64,000 nt of DNA from Planctomycetia bacterium. Its GTDB lineage: Bacteria; Planctomycetota; Planctomycetia; Pirellulales; PNKZ01. The position numbers and the translations under genes were made by a program. The stretch spans positions 1 to 64,000 of the forward strand of contig JAIOPP010000099.1 of NCBI GenBank assembly GCA_021413845.1. Direction: 5' to 3'. The notes beneath the pieces were generated by a model. The model did no database searches. It was not told where the DNA came from and was given only the letters and a program-made list of their open reading frames with translations. This document shows, in pieces, positions 43,850 through 58,495 of the stretch. Within the stretch, counting starts at the first letter, position 1; every line of letters begins with the position of its first letter.

Positions 43850-44413
43850 TCATTCCAATTCCGGCTGCGGCGTCTTGTCTTTCGTCGGGTGCGAACAAAG
43901 CTCGATCAACATTCCGCCGGTCCCTTGCGGGTGCAAGAAACCGATCCTCGCACCGTGGGCACCCAGGCGGGGAACACGGTCGATCAAACGCAAGCCGGCT
44001 TGCTCGGCGGCTTGGAGCGCTAAGGCCGTGTCGTCGACGAGGTACGCCGTGTGATGCAGGCCCGGCCCTCGCTTCGCGAGAAACTTGGCGATCGGCGAGG
44101 CCTCGTCGAGCGGTTCCAAGAGTTCGAGTCGGACGGCGCTCGCATCGGTGCCGAGCTGGTAAAAGGCGACGCGCACCTTCTGCTCCGCCACGACTTCTTC
44201 TCCCTCGAACACGGCTCCGAGAGTCGCTTCGTAAAACGGTCGCGCTGCGGCGAGGCTCGCCACGGCGATCCCTAAATGATCGAGTCCGCGAATGGCGACC
44301 GCGGCCGTGAGGCGCGCCAGCGGCGTCGGCTCGGCCGAGGGAAGCGCAGCTCCGCCGAGGCCCAACACCGGGGGCGTCGTCGAGAGAGGCGAATGAATGA
44401 TCGTGGGAGCCAT
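43850..44413 (-). CDS. mce: Methylmalonyl-CoA epimerase
   Basis: 187 residues. VOC-fold enzyme: GLDHLGIAV (H46), GLHHTAYLV (H120/H121) and MLIELC (E171) supply the expected metal ligands and base, and KFLAKRGPGLHH is typical of Mce. It interconverts (2R)- and (2S)-methylmalonyl-CoA. The first ~40 residues are an extra P/A-rich extension. It starts 5 bp after the mutase large-subunit stop and ends 28 bp before the NRPS module, so it belongs to the biosynthetic operon. Confidence 0.9.
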   Translation of the reverse strand: MAPTIIHSPLSTTPPVLGLGGAALPSAEPTPLARLTAAVAIRGLDHLGIAVASLAAARPFYEATLGAVFEGEEVVAEQKVRVAFYQLGTDASAVRLELLEPLDEASPIAKFLAKRGPGLHHTAYLVDDTALALQAAEQAGLRLIDRVPRLGAHGARIGFLHPQGTGGMLIELCSHPTKDKTPQPELE

Positions 44414-44418
44414 GCGTG

Positions 44419-46143
44419 TTACTCTACCGCTTCCGGCGACTCTGTTTGTTGGTCCGTTTGCTGAGTGGCGTTCTGCTCGTATTCGCCGAACACATCGGCC
44501 AGCACGCGACAGATTTCGCCGATCGTGGCGTAAGCCTTCACCGCCGCGACGATCGGCGGCATCAGGTTCTCGGTCCCTCGGGCAGCCGTGCCTATCTCGG
44601 CGAGCGTCCGTTCGACGACCGCGACATCGCGATTCGCACGCACCGACCGCAAACGCTCGAGTTGCCCGGCGGTCGCTTGTTCATCCAACCTGAAGAGCGG
44701 AATCGACGGGGCTTCTCCCGTCGTGTGGCAATTCACGCCGACGATCGAGCGCTCGCGCGTGTCGATCGCCCGATTGAAGCGGTACGCCGAACGCTCGATC
44801 TCGCGCTGCGGGTAGCCGCGCTCGATCGCCGCGACCATGCCGCCGAGATCGTCGATCGCTTCGATGTAGGCTTCGGCTTCTTGCTCGATGCGGTCGGTCA
44901 GCGCTTCGACGTAGTAGCTCCCCCCGAGCGGATCGATCGTGTTGACGACGCCGCTTTCGTGCGCGATCACCTGCTGCGTGCGCAGCGCGAGCGAAACGGC
45001 TTCTTCCGTCGGCAGCGAGAGAGCTTCGTCTTTGCTGTTCGTATGCAACGACTGCGTGCCGCCGAGCACCGCGGCGAGGGCTTGAATCGTGACGCGCACG
45101 ACGTTGTTTTCCGGTTGTTGCGCCGTGAGCGTTACGCCGCCGGTTTGCGTGTGGAAGCGAAGCATGCAACTACGCGGGTCTTGCGCGCCGAAACGCTCGC
45201 GCATGATGCGGGCATACAAGCGCCGGGCCGCGCGAAACTTCGCCGCTTCCTCGAACAGGTCGGTATGTGCAGCGAAAAAGAACGCCAAGCGGGGGCCGAA
45301 GTCGTCGATCGCGAGTCCGGCTTGCAGGGCCGTTTCGATGTAGCAGATCGCATCGGCCAGCGTGAAGCCGACCTCTTGCGCGGCCGTGCTGCCGGCCTCG
45401 CGAATGTGGTAGCCGCTGATGCTGATCGTGTTGAACTTCGGCGTGGCGCTCGTGCAATAAGCGAAGATATCGCTCGTGATTCGAAGCGAGGCTTGCGGCG
45501 GAAAGCGATACGTGCCGCGAGCGATATACTCTTTGAGAATGTCGTTCTGCAGTGTGCCGGTCAGCTTCGCAGGGGAAACTCCCTGTTGCTCCGCGACTGC
45601 AATGTACATCGCCAGTAAGATCGCGCCGGTGGCGTTGATCGTCATCGAGGTCGAGACCGCGTCGAGCGGAATGCCGTCGAAGAGCGTTTCCATATCGGCG
45701 AGAGAATCGATCGCCACGCCGACGCGCCCGACCTCGCCTACGGCTTCCGGCGCATCGCTGTCGTAACCGATTTGCGTCGGCAGATCGAACGCTACGGACA
45801 GGCCTGTGCTGCCTTGGGCGAGCAGGTAGCGATAACGTCGATTCGATTCTTCGGCGGTCGAGAAGCCGGCATATTGCCGCATCGTCCAGAGCCGGCCGCG
45901 ATACATCGTCGGCTGCACGCCGCGCGTGTAGGGAAACTGACCGGGAAAGCCAAGCTTCTCGACATAGCCCTGCGCGGCATCGTCGGAAGGAAGATAGAGT
46001 CGTTCGACGGGGTCGTTGCTCGCGGTCACGAACGTCGGGATGCGCTCCGGCGATTTGCGCAGCGCGTCGGCCAGCAGGCCCGCACGCCAATCGTGGGCCG
46101 CGTCGGCGAGTTGCGTCGTCGTGTTGGGTGCGACGTTCGACAT
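44419..46143 (-). CDS. Methylmalonyl-CoA mutase, large (catalytic) subunit
   Basis: 574 residues, the split form without the B12 domain (bacterial MutB and MUT are ~700+). The core is clear: [71 protein letters not shown]. The tyrosine of RQYAGF and the arginine of IARGTY correspond to the residues that mark methylmalonyl-CoA mutase; isobutyryl-CoA mutases have Phe and Gln there. It isomerises succinyl-CoA and (2R)-methylmalonyl-CoA. It pairs with the B12 subunit 61 bp upstream in the same operon. Confidence 0.92.
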   Translation of the reverse strand: MSNVAPNTTTQLADAAHDWRAGLLADALRKSPERIPTFVTASNDPVERLYLPSDDAAQGYVEKLGFPGQFPYTRGVQPTMYRGRLWTMRQYAGFSTAEESNRRYRYLLAQGSTGLSVAFDLPTQIGYDSDAPEAVGEVGRVGVAIDSLADMETLFDGIPLDAVSTSMTINATGAILLAMYIAVAEQQGVSPAKLTGTLQNDILKEYIARGTYRFPPQASLRITSDIFAYCTSATPKFNTISISGYHIREAGSTAAQEVGFTLADAICYIETALQAGLAIDDFGPRLAFFFAAHTDLFEEAAKFRAARRLYARIMRERFGAQDPRSCMLRFHTQTGGVTLTAQQPENNVVRVTIQALAAVLGGTQSLHTNSKDEALSLPTEEAVSLALRTQQVIAHESGVVNTIDPLGGSYYVEALTDRIEQEAEAYIEAIDDLGGMVAAIERGYPQREIERSAYRFNRAIDTRERSIVGVNCHTTGEAPSIPLFRLDEQATAGQLERLRSVRANRDVAVVERTLAEIGTAARGTENLMPPIVAAVKAYATIGEICRVLADVFGEYEQNATQQTDQQTESPEAVE

Positions 46144-46203
46144 GAATCCCAGGCTCGATTCTCGGCAAAGAGTAATTGCGCTACGGACTGCCCGATTCTC
46201 AAC

Positions 46204-46710
46204 TCAAACCTGCGCGACATCCGTGTTCGCGACCGTGATCTTCGCTCCGCCGAGCACACGCTCGAACGCCGCGACGATCTCGGCCGCAGACGCGCCGGGC
46301 GTGAACACGGCTTGCACTCCGAGCGACATTAAAAAATCGACATCTTTCGCAGGGATGACGCCCCCCCCGAACAGATAAATGTGGCTCGCATCCCGTTCTT
46401 TCAGGGCCTCGACCACCTGAGCGAACAAGAAATTATGCGCTCCAGATAAGAGGCTTAGGCCGATGGCGTCGACTTGGCGGAAAATTCCCGCAGCGACAAT
46501 CTGTCGTGGAGTTCGACGGATGCCGGTGTAGGAAACTTCAAAGCCTGCATCGCGCAAGACTTGCGCCACGTACTTCGCTCCACGGTCGTGGCCGTCGAGG
46601 CCCGGCTTGGCGATGAGGATTCGTTTGGGTTGTGGAAAACCGAGAGGGGGCACCGGTGCGGTCGACGTCGGTTGCCAGAACTCCGGAATCGATTGGCGCG
46701 AATTTTCCAT
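46204..46710 (-). CDS. Methylmalonyl-CoA mutase, cobalamin-binding subunit
   Basis: 168 residues, starting inside the PKS stop (TAATG, one base shared), which indicates coupled translation. It has the B12-binding signature DGHDRG (Asp39, His41, Gly44) after LIAKPGLDG, then SLLSG and GGGVIPAKD, as in the small subunits of split mutases. About 25 extra residues precede the domain. It holds adenosylcobalamin for the large subunit next in the operon. Confidence 0.92.
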   Translation of the reverse strand: MENSRQSIPEFWQPTSTAPVPPLGFPQPKRILIAKPGLDGHDRGAKYVAQVLRDAGFEVSYTGIRRTPRQIVAAGIFRQVDAIGLSLLSGAHNFLFAQVVEALKERDASHIYLFGGGVIPAKDVDFLMSLGVQAVFTPGASAAEIVAAFERVLGGAKITVANTDVAQV

Positions 46711-49700
46711 TAATGTCGCACCTCGACGGTGTCCGGCGAACTGGCCGGCTCGGCGACTCTCGGTGCATTAAGAAACGCCTCATCGCTCGAGGCGGCTGGC
46801 CTCGCGACGGGGCGGCGTCGGCCTGAGTAGGCCGCTTCCGCGCGGTCGATCGCTTTGCGAAGTTTCGTCGCCAACGTACGGACGTGCGGCTCGAGCACCA
46901 TGCTGTCGTGATCGCCGGGCACTTCCTGCAACTCGACTTCGACCCCATGCTGCGACCAGCCGTTGTCGGGGAAGATGAAGCGGCGATCGTGGTTGATCAT
47001 CCGGTTCGGACCGAAGACGTGCGTCGGCTTCTGTCGCGGACGAAGCAGCAACATTTTTCCGTGGTAGTCGGGCGTCCGATACAAGTCGCACGCTTTGAGG
47101 AACGCTTGCTGGATCGTGGCGGAGTGATACTGCGTCGTTTCGGTCGGCGCGCTTTTCGGGAACAAGCGGTTCATCAGCTTGCGATATTCCCAAGCGCAGC
47201 GATCGGAGATGAAGTTCCAGAAGTAGCGATGCTTTTCCTTAGCGATCCGTTGCAGATGCATTTGGATCTTTTCGCTGACCCACAATTCGCGACTCACCGG
47301 CAGCGGCGTGTCGAGCATGCACAACAGCGCTACCTCTTCGCCGGCGGCTTTGAGTTGCCGTGCCATTTCGTAAGCCGTGATGCCGCCGCCCGAGAAGCCC
47401 GCGAGCAGGTAAGGCCCTTGCGGCTGCACCGTGCGCAGTTCGCGCAGATAGTCGACTGCCATCTCCTCGAAGGTTTCGTGCGGCTCGTGCTCGCCGTAGA
47501 GCCCGCGAGCTTGCAGGCCGTAGCAAGGACGATCGTTCCCGACGAGATGAGCCAAATGCCGTAGATTCAGAATGTTTCCGAACATGCCCGCGACGATGAA
47601 GAGCGGCCGTTTCGAGTTGCCGGCCCCTTCGTGCATCGCCACGAGATGCGTGTAGCGCGTCGTCTGTCTCTCCGGCTTCGCTTGCGCCGGCGAGTTCGTT
47701 CCGGCGGCATCGCCGATCTCCGCGCGAATCAGGTTGGCGCAGGCTTCGATCGTCGGCGCGCCGAACAACACCGAAATCGGGAACTCGACATGGAACGACT
47801 TTTTGATCTGCGCGAACAGCCGAACCGCGATCAACGAATGCCCCCCGAGATCGAAGAAGCTATCGCGAACGCCGATCGACTCGACCCCCAGCAACTCGCT
47901 CCAGATACCGACCAGAGTTCGTTCGAGATCGTCGCGCGGCTCGATAAGCTCCCCTTCGATCTGCGGTCGGGCGAACTTCGCCGACCCGTCGGTCTTTGCC
48001 GTCTCGACGATTGCATCGGCCTGGCGAATGAGTGCCGGAAGATCGAGCGAAGAGACGATCGATACGGCACTCGTCGAGCGGCGGAGCACCGCGGCGAACG
48101 CTTCGGCCCCTTCTTCGCTACGAATGCCGTTGCGCAAGTTGCGACGGAACGCAAGTTCGGTTCGCGACGCCGGCTCGCGCTCGATGTCGTTCGTGCCGGT
48201 CGCTTCGAGCGCCGCGCCGACGAAGCCGGCCGAGGTCGGGATGGCGTCGGCAGTGAAAATCTCCGGGCTCGCCAAACGCTTGAGCGTGAACTCGGCGACT
48301 TCGAGCAAGACCCGGCCCGAGCGGTCGGTGACCGTGATGTCGAACGTGGCGAAAGGAGCGTCGACTTTGTTAACGCCGTGCCCGCGAACCCAACTGACGA
48401 TCTCGGCTTCGAGCGGAGCGAAGTATTGAAGTTGTTTGTACGACACCGGCACCCAAAGATCGCGCGAGTTTTCGTAGCCGTCGATGAGGCTCATCGCGAA
48501 CCCGGTGGCGAGGTCCAGCAGCGCCGGATGGAGTCGGTACTGTTCCAAGTCGCCGAGGAACTTCCGCGGCAGGGCGAGATGTGCTAAGGCTTCGTTGTCG
48601 CCGTAGGCGATCGCTTGAAGCACACGCCAGCGAGGACCGAAACGGAGATGGTCTTCTTGCTTGGTGCGGAGTTCGCCGTGGTTATTGGCTTCGCGCAGCC
48701 GCTCGCAACGCAGGTCGATCGCGGCGATGTCGATGTCGACATTCGCCGGTGCCTCGGCATCGCTCAAGATCAGCCGACCTTGAGCGTGCAGGTCCCAATT
48801 GCCGGTGCGGTCGACGGTAGGAAGCCGACTCTGCACGCGGAAGTCATACCCTTCGGCACTCCGCGCGAGCACGACGCCGACCTCGCGTGAGCCGTCGTCT
48901 TCCAGTGCCAGCGGCCGAAGGAAGAAGAGGTCTTCCAGCGTGAAGCCGCCTGTCTCGCCGACTTCCGCCAAGGCGCTGCGGGCCAGTTCCAAATAACCGG
49001 TGCCGGGCAACATCGCTTGTCCGCCGGCGGTTCGATGTTCGTCGTAGACCCAATGCGCGGCGACCGAATGACGTCCGATGAGCGCCACTTCGGCGTCGTG
49101 CAAGTTGCCGAGCCGATAGTCGAACAACGGATGCACGACCGGCTCCTCGCGATCGCTCGCCGGCGCGGTCGAGTCGGCGACGGGTTTGGCCGTCATGCCG
49201 ACTTCGTTCCAGATTCCCCAATTCAAAGCGACGACGAACCGATCGGCGCGGCAACGGCTTTGCGCATAGGTGTTCAAGAAGGCGTTCGCTGCGACGTAAT
49301 CGACTTGTCCTGCCGGGCAGATCGCCGTGCTCGTCGACGAGAACAACACGAAGAAGTCGAGTCGCTCGTCGGCAAGCAATTGATCGAGTACGAGCGTGCC
49401 GTGAACCTTCGGTGCGAAGACCTCTTCGGCATCGCTTTGCGTCTTGAACGGAATTAGGTCGTCGCGAATGGTGCCGGCCGCATGGACGACGCCGTGCAAT
49501 CCGCCGAACCGTTTTTTCGCCGTCGCCACGACGCCGCGCATCGCTTCCAGATCGGTCACGTCGGCTTCGGCCAGCAACACTTCGGCCCCGAGCGATTCCA
49601 GCTCGCGCACCTTTTGAATCTTGCGGCTCACGGCCTCGTCGTCGGCATGGCTGCGGAGCCAAGTGTCCCATTCGCCGGCGGGGGGCAGCGTCGAACGTCC

Positions 49701-52700
49701 GACGAGAACGAGCTTCGCTTTCGCCGTGCGCGCGAGATGCTCCGCCACGACGAGACCGATCCCGCCGAGCCCTCCGGTAAGCAGGTAGACGCCGTTTTTG
49801 CGGACCCGATCGACGACGGCTTGGGCTTCCCCGAGCGGTGCGGCGCCGGCCGGCGATTGCTTCACGTAAGCGAGCTCGTAGCGGCGATCGTCGCGCAGCG
49901 CCGTGCGCCGATTCGCCGGCGGTTGCGCGAGTTCGTCGAACAATTGCGCTACGATGGTTTCCAGTTGCTCCGTCGCGCGGCGTTTGCCGCCGAAGCGGCG
50001 CGGCTGCGGCAGCGCTACGTCGATCGTGTCGCAAGTCGTGCCGGTGAGCTCGCGCGGAATCACGCCGACCGGGCCAAGCACCGTTCCCTTTTCCGGATAC
50101 GGCAGGGCCTCGTCGCGAGTCTGCTGCATTCCGCTCGTCACGACCGAAATGTGCAGCGGGCCCGGCAGCGCTTCCGCGCCGATCGCCTGAGCCAAGAAGA
50201 GCAAGCTGTAGAACCCATGCTCTTGATTGCGATGAAAGAAACTCGAGCCGGGCCGGAACGATTCGTCTTTCGTCGTCAGCCACAGATGCACGATGCGGCT
50301 CGGCACCTTGCCGCCGGCGACGAGCGCTCGCACGAGGGCATCGTAACCGTCGCGACCATGTTCCGGGGCGAGGACGTAACTGTCGGCGCCGTGCCGCGCG
50401 AAGGCATCGCCGGGGCGAACCGTGACGACTTCATGGCCGCGCGAACGAAGTCGGGCGACGAGCCGATCGCCGAGGCCTGCTTCGTCGACGAAGACGAGCC
50501 AAGTGGTCGGCGCGAGCGTTTCGTCGGCTTCTTCGACTTCGCGCTGTTTCCAAGTCGGACGATAGAACCATTTGTTTGGATCGGCGATGCGCTCGGGCAG
50601 CGAAGCGCCGGCTTGCTCGGCAGTGCTCCCCTTACCCGGCTCGATCCAGTAGCGGCTCCGTTGAAACGGATAGCTCGGAAGTTCGATTCGATGCCGACGT
50701 TGGTTCGGCCACAGCAGTGCTTCGTCGATCGCCACGTCGACGGCCCACAGCCGGCCGAGCGCCGTGAGAAAGAACGCCGCATCGTTGACCGTTTCCTTCG
50801 CATGCTTGAGCGACGAAATGATCGTTTGCGACTGTTGCAGTTCGCGATGTTGCCGCGCGAGCGAACCGAGAGTCTTGCCCGGCCCGACTTCGAGCATCAC
50901 TCGTCCCGGAGTCTTGAGCAACGTCGAGATGTTATCGGCGAAACGGATAGTGTGGCGCAAATGACCGACCCAATAGAGCGGATCGATCGCTTCCGCGTCG
51001 GTGAGCCACGTGCCGGTCCGGTTCGAGACGATCGGCAACGTCGGCTTGCGGAGCGGAATGCTCCGAAGATACGCGGCGAAATCGGCTAAGATCGGTTCGA
51101 GCAGTCGCGAATGGGCCGCGATCTTGATCGGGATCCGTTTGGCTTCGACGCCGTCGTCGCTGAGCCGCGCGGCGAACGCTTCGATCGCTCCGTTCGTGCC
51201 GGAGACGGTGCAAAGTTCCGGACCGTTGATCGTGGCGAGGTCGAGCGCATCGCCCAACATCGGCAGCAGCACTTCCGCCGCGAGCGGAACGCTGAGCATT
51301 CCGCCGGCTGTGACGCGCTCGAACAGTTTTCCGCGCAAGGTGACTAAGCCGAGCCCATCTTCGAACGAGAAGACCCCAGCCACGGCGCCGGCCGTGTTCT
51401 CGCCGAGGCTATGGCCGAGCAAGGCGGCGGGTTTGACGCCGCGCGAGATCCAAAGCTGCGCGAGGGCGTATTCGCAGAGATAGAGCGCAGGGAGCTGAAT
51501 GGAAGGCCGCTCCCAGAGCCCCTTCGAGGCCGCGTCGCGTTCGTCTTGGGCGAACCAAAGTGCGCGGAGATCGATGTCGAGTTTGCCGTCGAGCCAAGCG
51601 AGGCCCCGATCGATCCATTGTCGATAAACCGGCTCGGAGTCGTACAGTTCGCAGCCCATCCGAGGATACTGCGCGCCGCCGCCGGGAAACATGAACACGA
51701 CCGATGGTTTCGCATCGGCTGCTTTGTGCGTGAACACACGCGCGGCGGGGTTCGCGTCGAGCAACGTAGCCGCTTCTTCATGCGAGCTCGCGGCGACGAC
51801 GCGCCGGACGTCGAACTTCTTGCGCCCTTGAAACAAAGTGTAAGCGACATCGGCGAGCTTCTGCTCGGGATGGGCTCGCAAGTGTTCGGCAAGGCGGCGA
51901 GCCGCATCGTCGAGGGCTGCGCGGTTGCGCGCCGAGAGCGTGAGCAATTGAGTCGGTTCGCCATTGGACGACTCCGGCCGCTGCGGCGCTTCTTCGAGGA
52001 TCAGATGCGCGTTCGTGCCGCCGACGCCGAGCGAGTTGACCGCGGCGCGGCGCGGCGTCGGGCCGGCGGCCCAATCGCGCAACTTCGCGTTCACCTGAAA
52101 CGGCGAGGACTCGAAATCGATCGCCGGGTTCGGGGCCTCGAAGTTCAGGCTGGCCGGAAGTTGCTTGTGTTCCAAACTCAGCACGACTTTCGACACGCCG
52201 ACGACTCCGGCCGCCGTGTCGAGATGGCCGATGTTCGTCTTCACGGAACCGATCGCGCAGAAACCTTTGCGGTCGGTCGATTGTCGGTAGGCATGCGTCA
52301 ATGCCGCGATTTCGATCGGGTCGCCGATCGGCGTGCCGGTGCCGTGGCATTCGACGTAGCCGATCGAATCGGCCGGCACGTCGGCCACGGCCATCGCTTC
52401 GGCCATCGCCGCGGATTGCCCTTCCACGCTCGGCGCGAAGTACCCGACTTTTCCAGCGCCGTCGTTGTTCACGGCCGAGCCTTTGACGATCGCCAACACG
52501 CGATCTCCGTCACGCAGAGCGTCTTCCAAACGACGCAACGCGATCACGCCCGCTCCGCTGCCGAAGATCGTCCCTTGCGAGCGATGATCGAAAGCGCGGC
52601 AATGCCCGTCGGGCGAGAGGATTTCATTCTTCTTGTAGAGATAACCCTGGCGATGCGGCAGCTCGATCGTCGAGCCGCCGGCGAGCGCCATATCGCATTC

Positions 52701-53306
52701 CCCCGCGAGCAGGCTTTGGCAGGCGGTATGAATCGCGACGAGCGATGTCGAGCAAGCGGTCTGCACGCTGACGCTCGGGCCTTTCAGATCGAAGCAATAG
52801 GAGACGCGCGTCGCCAGAAAATCCTTGTCGTTGCCCGTATGACGCAGCAGGAACATGCCGACCGAGTCGACGAGTTCCGGATTCGTGAGAATGTTTTGTT
52901 GGAAGTACGATCCCATTCCGCAACCGGCGAAGACACCGATTCGGCCGTCGAACTTGTCGGGCGTGCGCGCCCCGTTTTCGAGCGCTTCCCAAGCGCATTC
53001 CAGAAAGTGGCGATGTTGCGGGTCCATGATCGCCGCTTCTTTGGCGCTGAGCCCGAAGAATTCGGCATCGAACAACTCGACGCCGTCGAGAACGGCGCCG
53101 GCCTTCACGTAGTTCGGATCGTCGAGCAATTCCTGTGCGACACCGGCGGCGGTAAGCTCGGCATCCGTGAAACGCCGCACCGATTCGACGCCGTCGTGCA
53201 GGTTCTGCCAGAAGCGGGCCGACGAATCGGCACCCGGCACGTGCAGCCCGAGACCGATCACCGCGATATCGTTGGGACCGGGTTGAAAGTCTGCTGCTAA
53301 GGTCAT
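46710..53306 (-). CDS. Type I polyketide synthase KS-AT-KR-DH-ACP-TE
   Basis: 2198 residues from the ATG at 53304-53306; the frame is open further upstream but that part overlaps the NRPS gene. Ketosynthase about 12-440 with the triad C185 (VQTACSTS), H321 (HGTGT) and H361; acyltransferase about 535-830 with GHSLG (S633) and IAAHSRLLEP; a ~300-residue linker region; ketoreductase from about 1170 (TGGLGGIG) with S1324, Y1337 and N1341; dehydratase from about 1390 with the histidine of EHRTAGGQAMLPG (H1424) and D1598; acyl carrier GGHSL (S1824); thioesterase GFSGG (S1972) and a late PGDHDS histidine. KR lies before DH, the reverse of the usual modular order. There is no ER or methyltransferase. 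The AT motif does not clearly say malonyl or methylmalonyl. Confidence 0.93.
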   Translation of the reverse strand: MTLAADFQPGPNDIAVIGLGLHVPGADSSARFWQNLHDGVESVRRFTDAELTAAGVAQELLDDPNYVKAGAVLDGVELFDAEFFGLSAKEAAIMDPQHRHFLECAWEALENGARTPDKFDGRIGVFAGCGMGSYFQQNILTNPELVDSVGMFLLRHTGNDKDFLATRVSYCFDLKGPSVSVQTACSTSLVAIHTACQSLLAGECDMALAGGSTIELPHRQGYLYKKNEILSPDGHCRAFDHRSQGTIFGSGAGVIALRRLEDALRDGDRVLAIVKGSAVNNDGAGKVGYFAPSVEGQSAAMAEAMAVADVPADSIGYVECHGTGTPIGDPIEIAALTHAYRQSTDRKGFCAIGSVKTNIGHLDTAAGVVGVSKVVLSLEHKQLPASLNFEAPNPAIDFESSPFQVNAKLRDWAAGPTPRRAAVNSLGVGGTNAHLILEEAPQRPESSNGEPTQLLTLSARNRAALDDAARRLAEHLRAHPEQKLADVAYTLFQGRKKFDVRRVVAASSHEEAATLLDANPAARVFTHKAADAKPSVVFMFPGGGAQYPRMGCELYDSEPVYRQWIDRGLAWLDGKLDIDLRALWFAQDERDAASKGLWERPSIQLPALYLCEYALAQLWISRGVKPAALLGHSLGENTAGAVAGVFSFEDGLGLVTLRGKLFERVTAGGMLSVPLAAEVLLPMLGDALDLATINGPELCTVSGTNGAIEAFAARLSDDGVEAKRIPIKIAAHSRLLEPILADFAAYLRSIPLRKPTLPIVSNRTGTWLTDAEAIDPLYWVGHLRHTIRFADNISTLLKTPGRVMLEVGPGKTLGSLARQHRELQQSQTIISSLKHAKETVNDAAFFLTALGRLWAVDVAIDEALLWPNQRRHRIELPSYPFQRSRYWIEPGKGSTAEQAGASLPERIADPNKWFYRPTWKQREVEEADETLAPTTWLVFVDEAGLGDRLVARLRSRGHEVVTVRPGDAFARHGADSYVLAPEHGRDGYDALVRALVAGGKVPSRIVHLWLTTKDESFRPGSSFFHRNQEHGFYSLLFLAQAIGAEALPGPLHISVVTSGMQQTRDEALPYPEKGTVLGPVGVIPRELTGTTCDTIDVALPQPRRFGGKRRATEQLETIVAQLFDELAQPPANRRTALRDDRRYELAYVKQSPAGAAPLGEAQAVVDRVRKNGVYLLTGGLGGIGLVVAEHLARTAKAKLVLVGRSTLPPAGEWDTWLRSHADDEAVSRKIQKVRELESLGAEVLLAEADVTDLEAMRGVVATAKKRFGGLHGVVHAAGTIRDDLIPFKTQSDAEEVFAPKVHGTLVLDQLLADERLDFFVLFSSTSTAICPAGQVDYVAANAFLNTYAQSRCRADRFVVALNWGIWNEVGMTAKPVADSTAPASDREEPVVHPLFDYRLGNLHDAEVALIGRHSVAAHWVYDEHRTAGGQAMLPGTGYLELARSALAEVGETGGFTLEDLFFLRPLALEDDGSREVGVVLARSAEGYDFRVQSRLPTVDRTGNWDLHAQGRLILSDAEAPANVDIDIAAIDLRCERLREANNHGELRTKQEDHLRFGPRWRVLQAIAYGDNEALAHLALPRKFLGDLEQYRLHPALLDLATGFAMSLIDGYENSRDLWVPVSYKQLQYFAPLEAEIVSWVRGHGVNKVDAPFATFDITVTDRSGRVLLEVAEFTLKRLASPEIFTADAIPTSAGFVGAALEATGTNDIEREPASRTELAFRRNLRNGIRSEEGAEAFAAVLRRSTSAVSIVSSLDLPALIRQADAIVETAKTDGSAKFARPQIEGELIEPRDDLERTLVGIWSELLGVESIGVRDSFFDLGGHSLIAVRLFAQIKKSFHVEFPISVLFGAPTIEACANLIRAEIGDAAGTNSPAQAKPERQTTRYTHLVAMHEGAGNSKRPLFIVAGMFGNILNLRHLAHLVGNDRPCYGLQARGLYGEHEPHETFEEMAVDYLRELRTVQPQGPYLLAGFSGGGITAYEMARQLKAAGEEVALLCMLDTPLPVSRELWVSEKIQMHLQRIAKEKHRYFWNFISDRCAWEYRKLMNRLFPKSAPTETTQYHSATIQQAFLKACDLYRTPDYHGKMLLLRPRQKPTHVFGPNRMINHDRRFIFPDNGWSQHGVEVELQEVPGDHDSMVLEPHVRTLATKLRKAIDRAEAAYSGRRRPVARPAASSDEAFLNAPRVAEPASSPDTVEVRH

Positions 53307-53389
53307 TGCGTTCGTCCGATAAGGCACAAGGCGAAGCGAAGGAAAAGTCGACGGGCGAGGCGAACGTGCTGCGTGTGATTCAAGTGGGG

Positions 53390-58162
<4,773 letters not shown>

Positions 58163-58495
58163 CTGGGAGGCCTTATCGATGTGTGGGATTCTCCGTCGGC
58201 GCGAAGCGAACCCGGGTGCGCAGCGACGACGGCCGGCGAAATCGAGAGACGGAGAATCGAACCCGAAGCGCGGAACTCCGCCGCGCGCTCGTGTTGATCC
58301 TCAGAACCGATATCGCCTAACAGATATCTACTATGTTTTTCCGCCTGATCGGTAAAAAACAGCTATGTTTCCCCAAGAGTACGACACTTGAATTGCGCGC
58401 TGTCGGAGGCCCGTGGAACACCACACGACGACGATAGCGATGGCAACGGTTGTAGCGCCCAGACCCCTTCTTTCGATCTTGCCGGAACGTCCGCT
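58163..58495. promoter_or_regulatory. Divergent regulatory region of the NRPS-PKS operon
   Basis: 333 bp between the divergent NRPS gene and a glycosyltransferase gene. It holds an 11-base inverted repeat, GATTCTCCGTC (58187-58197) and GACGGAGAATC (58248-58258), 50 bp apart, and further right an AT-rich hairpin-like stretch (GTTTTTCCG ... CGGTAAAAAAC, near 58334-58360) flanked by two copies of CTATGTTT. The operon promoter should be here. No exact -35/-10 pair could be assigned with confidence. Confidence 0.45.

Noticed and set aside
44416-45618. 400-residue plus-strand frame
   Set aside because: Antisense of the mutase large subunit, which has unmistakable motifs.
44419-46143. Isobutyryl-CoA mutase as the identity of the large subunit
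   Set aside because: The Tyr and Arg at the two discriminating positions match methylmalonyl-CoA mutase.
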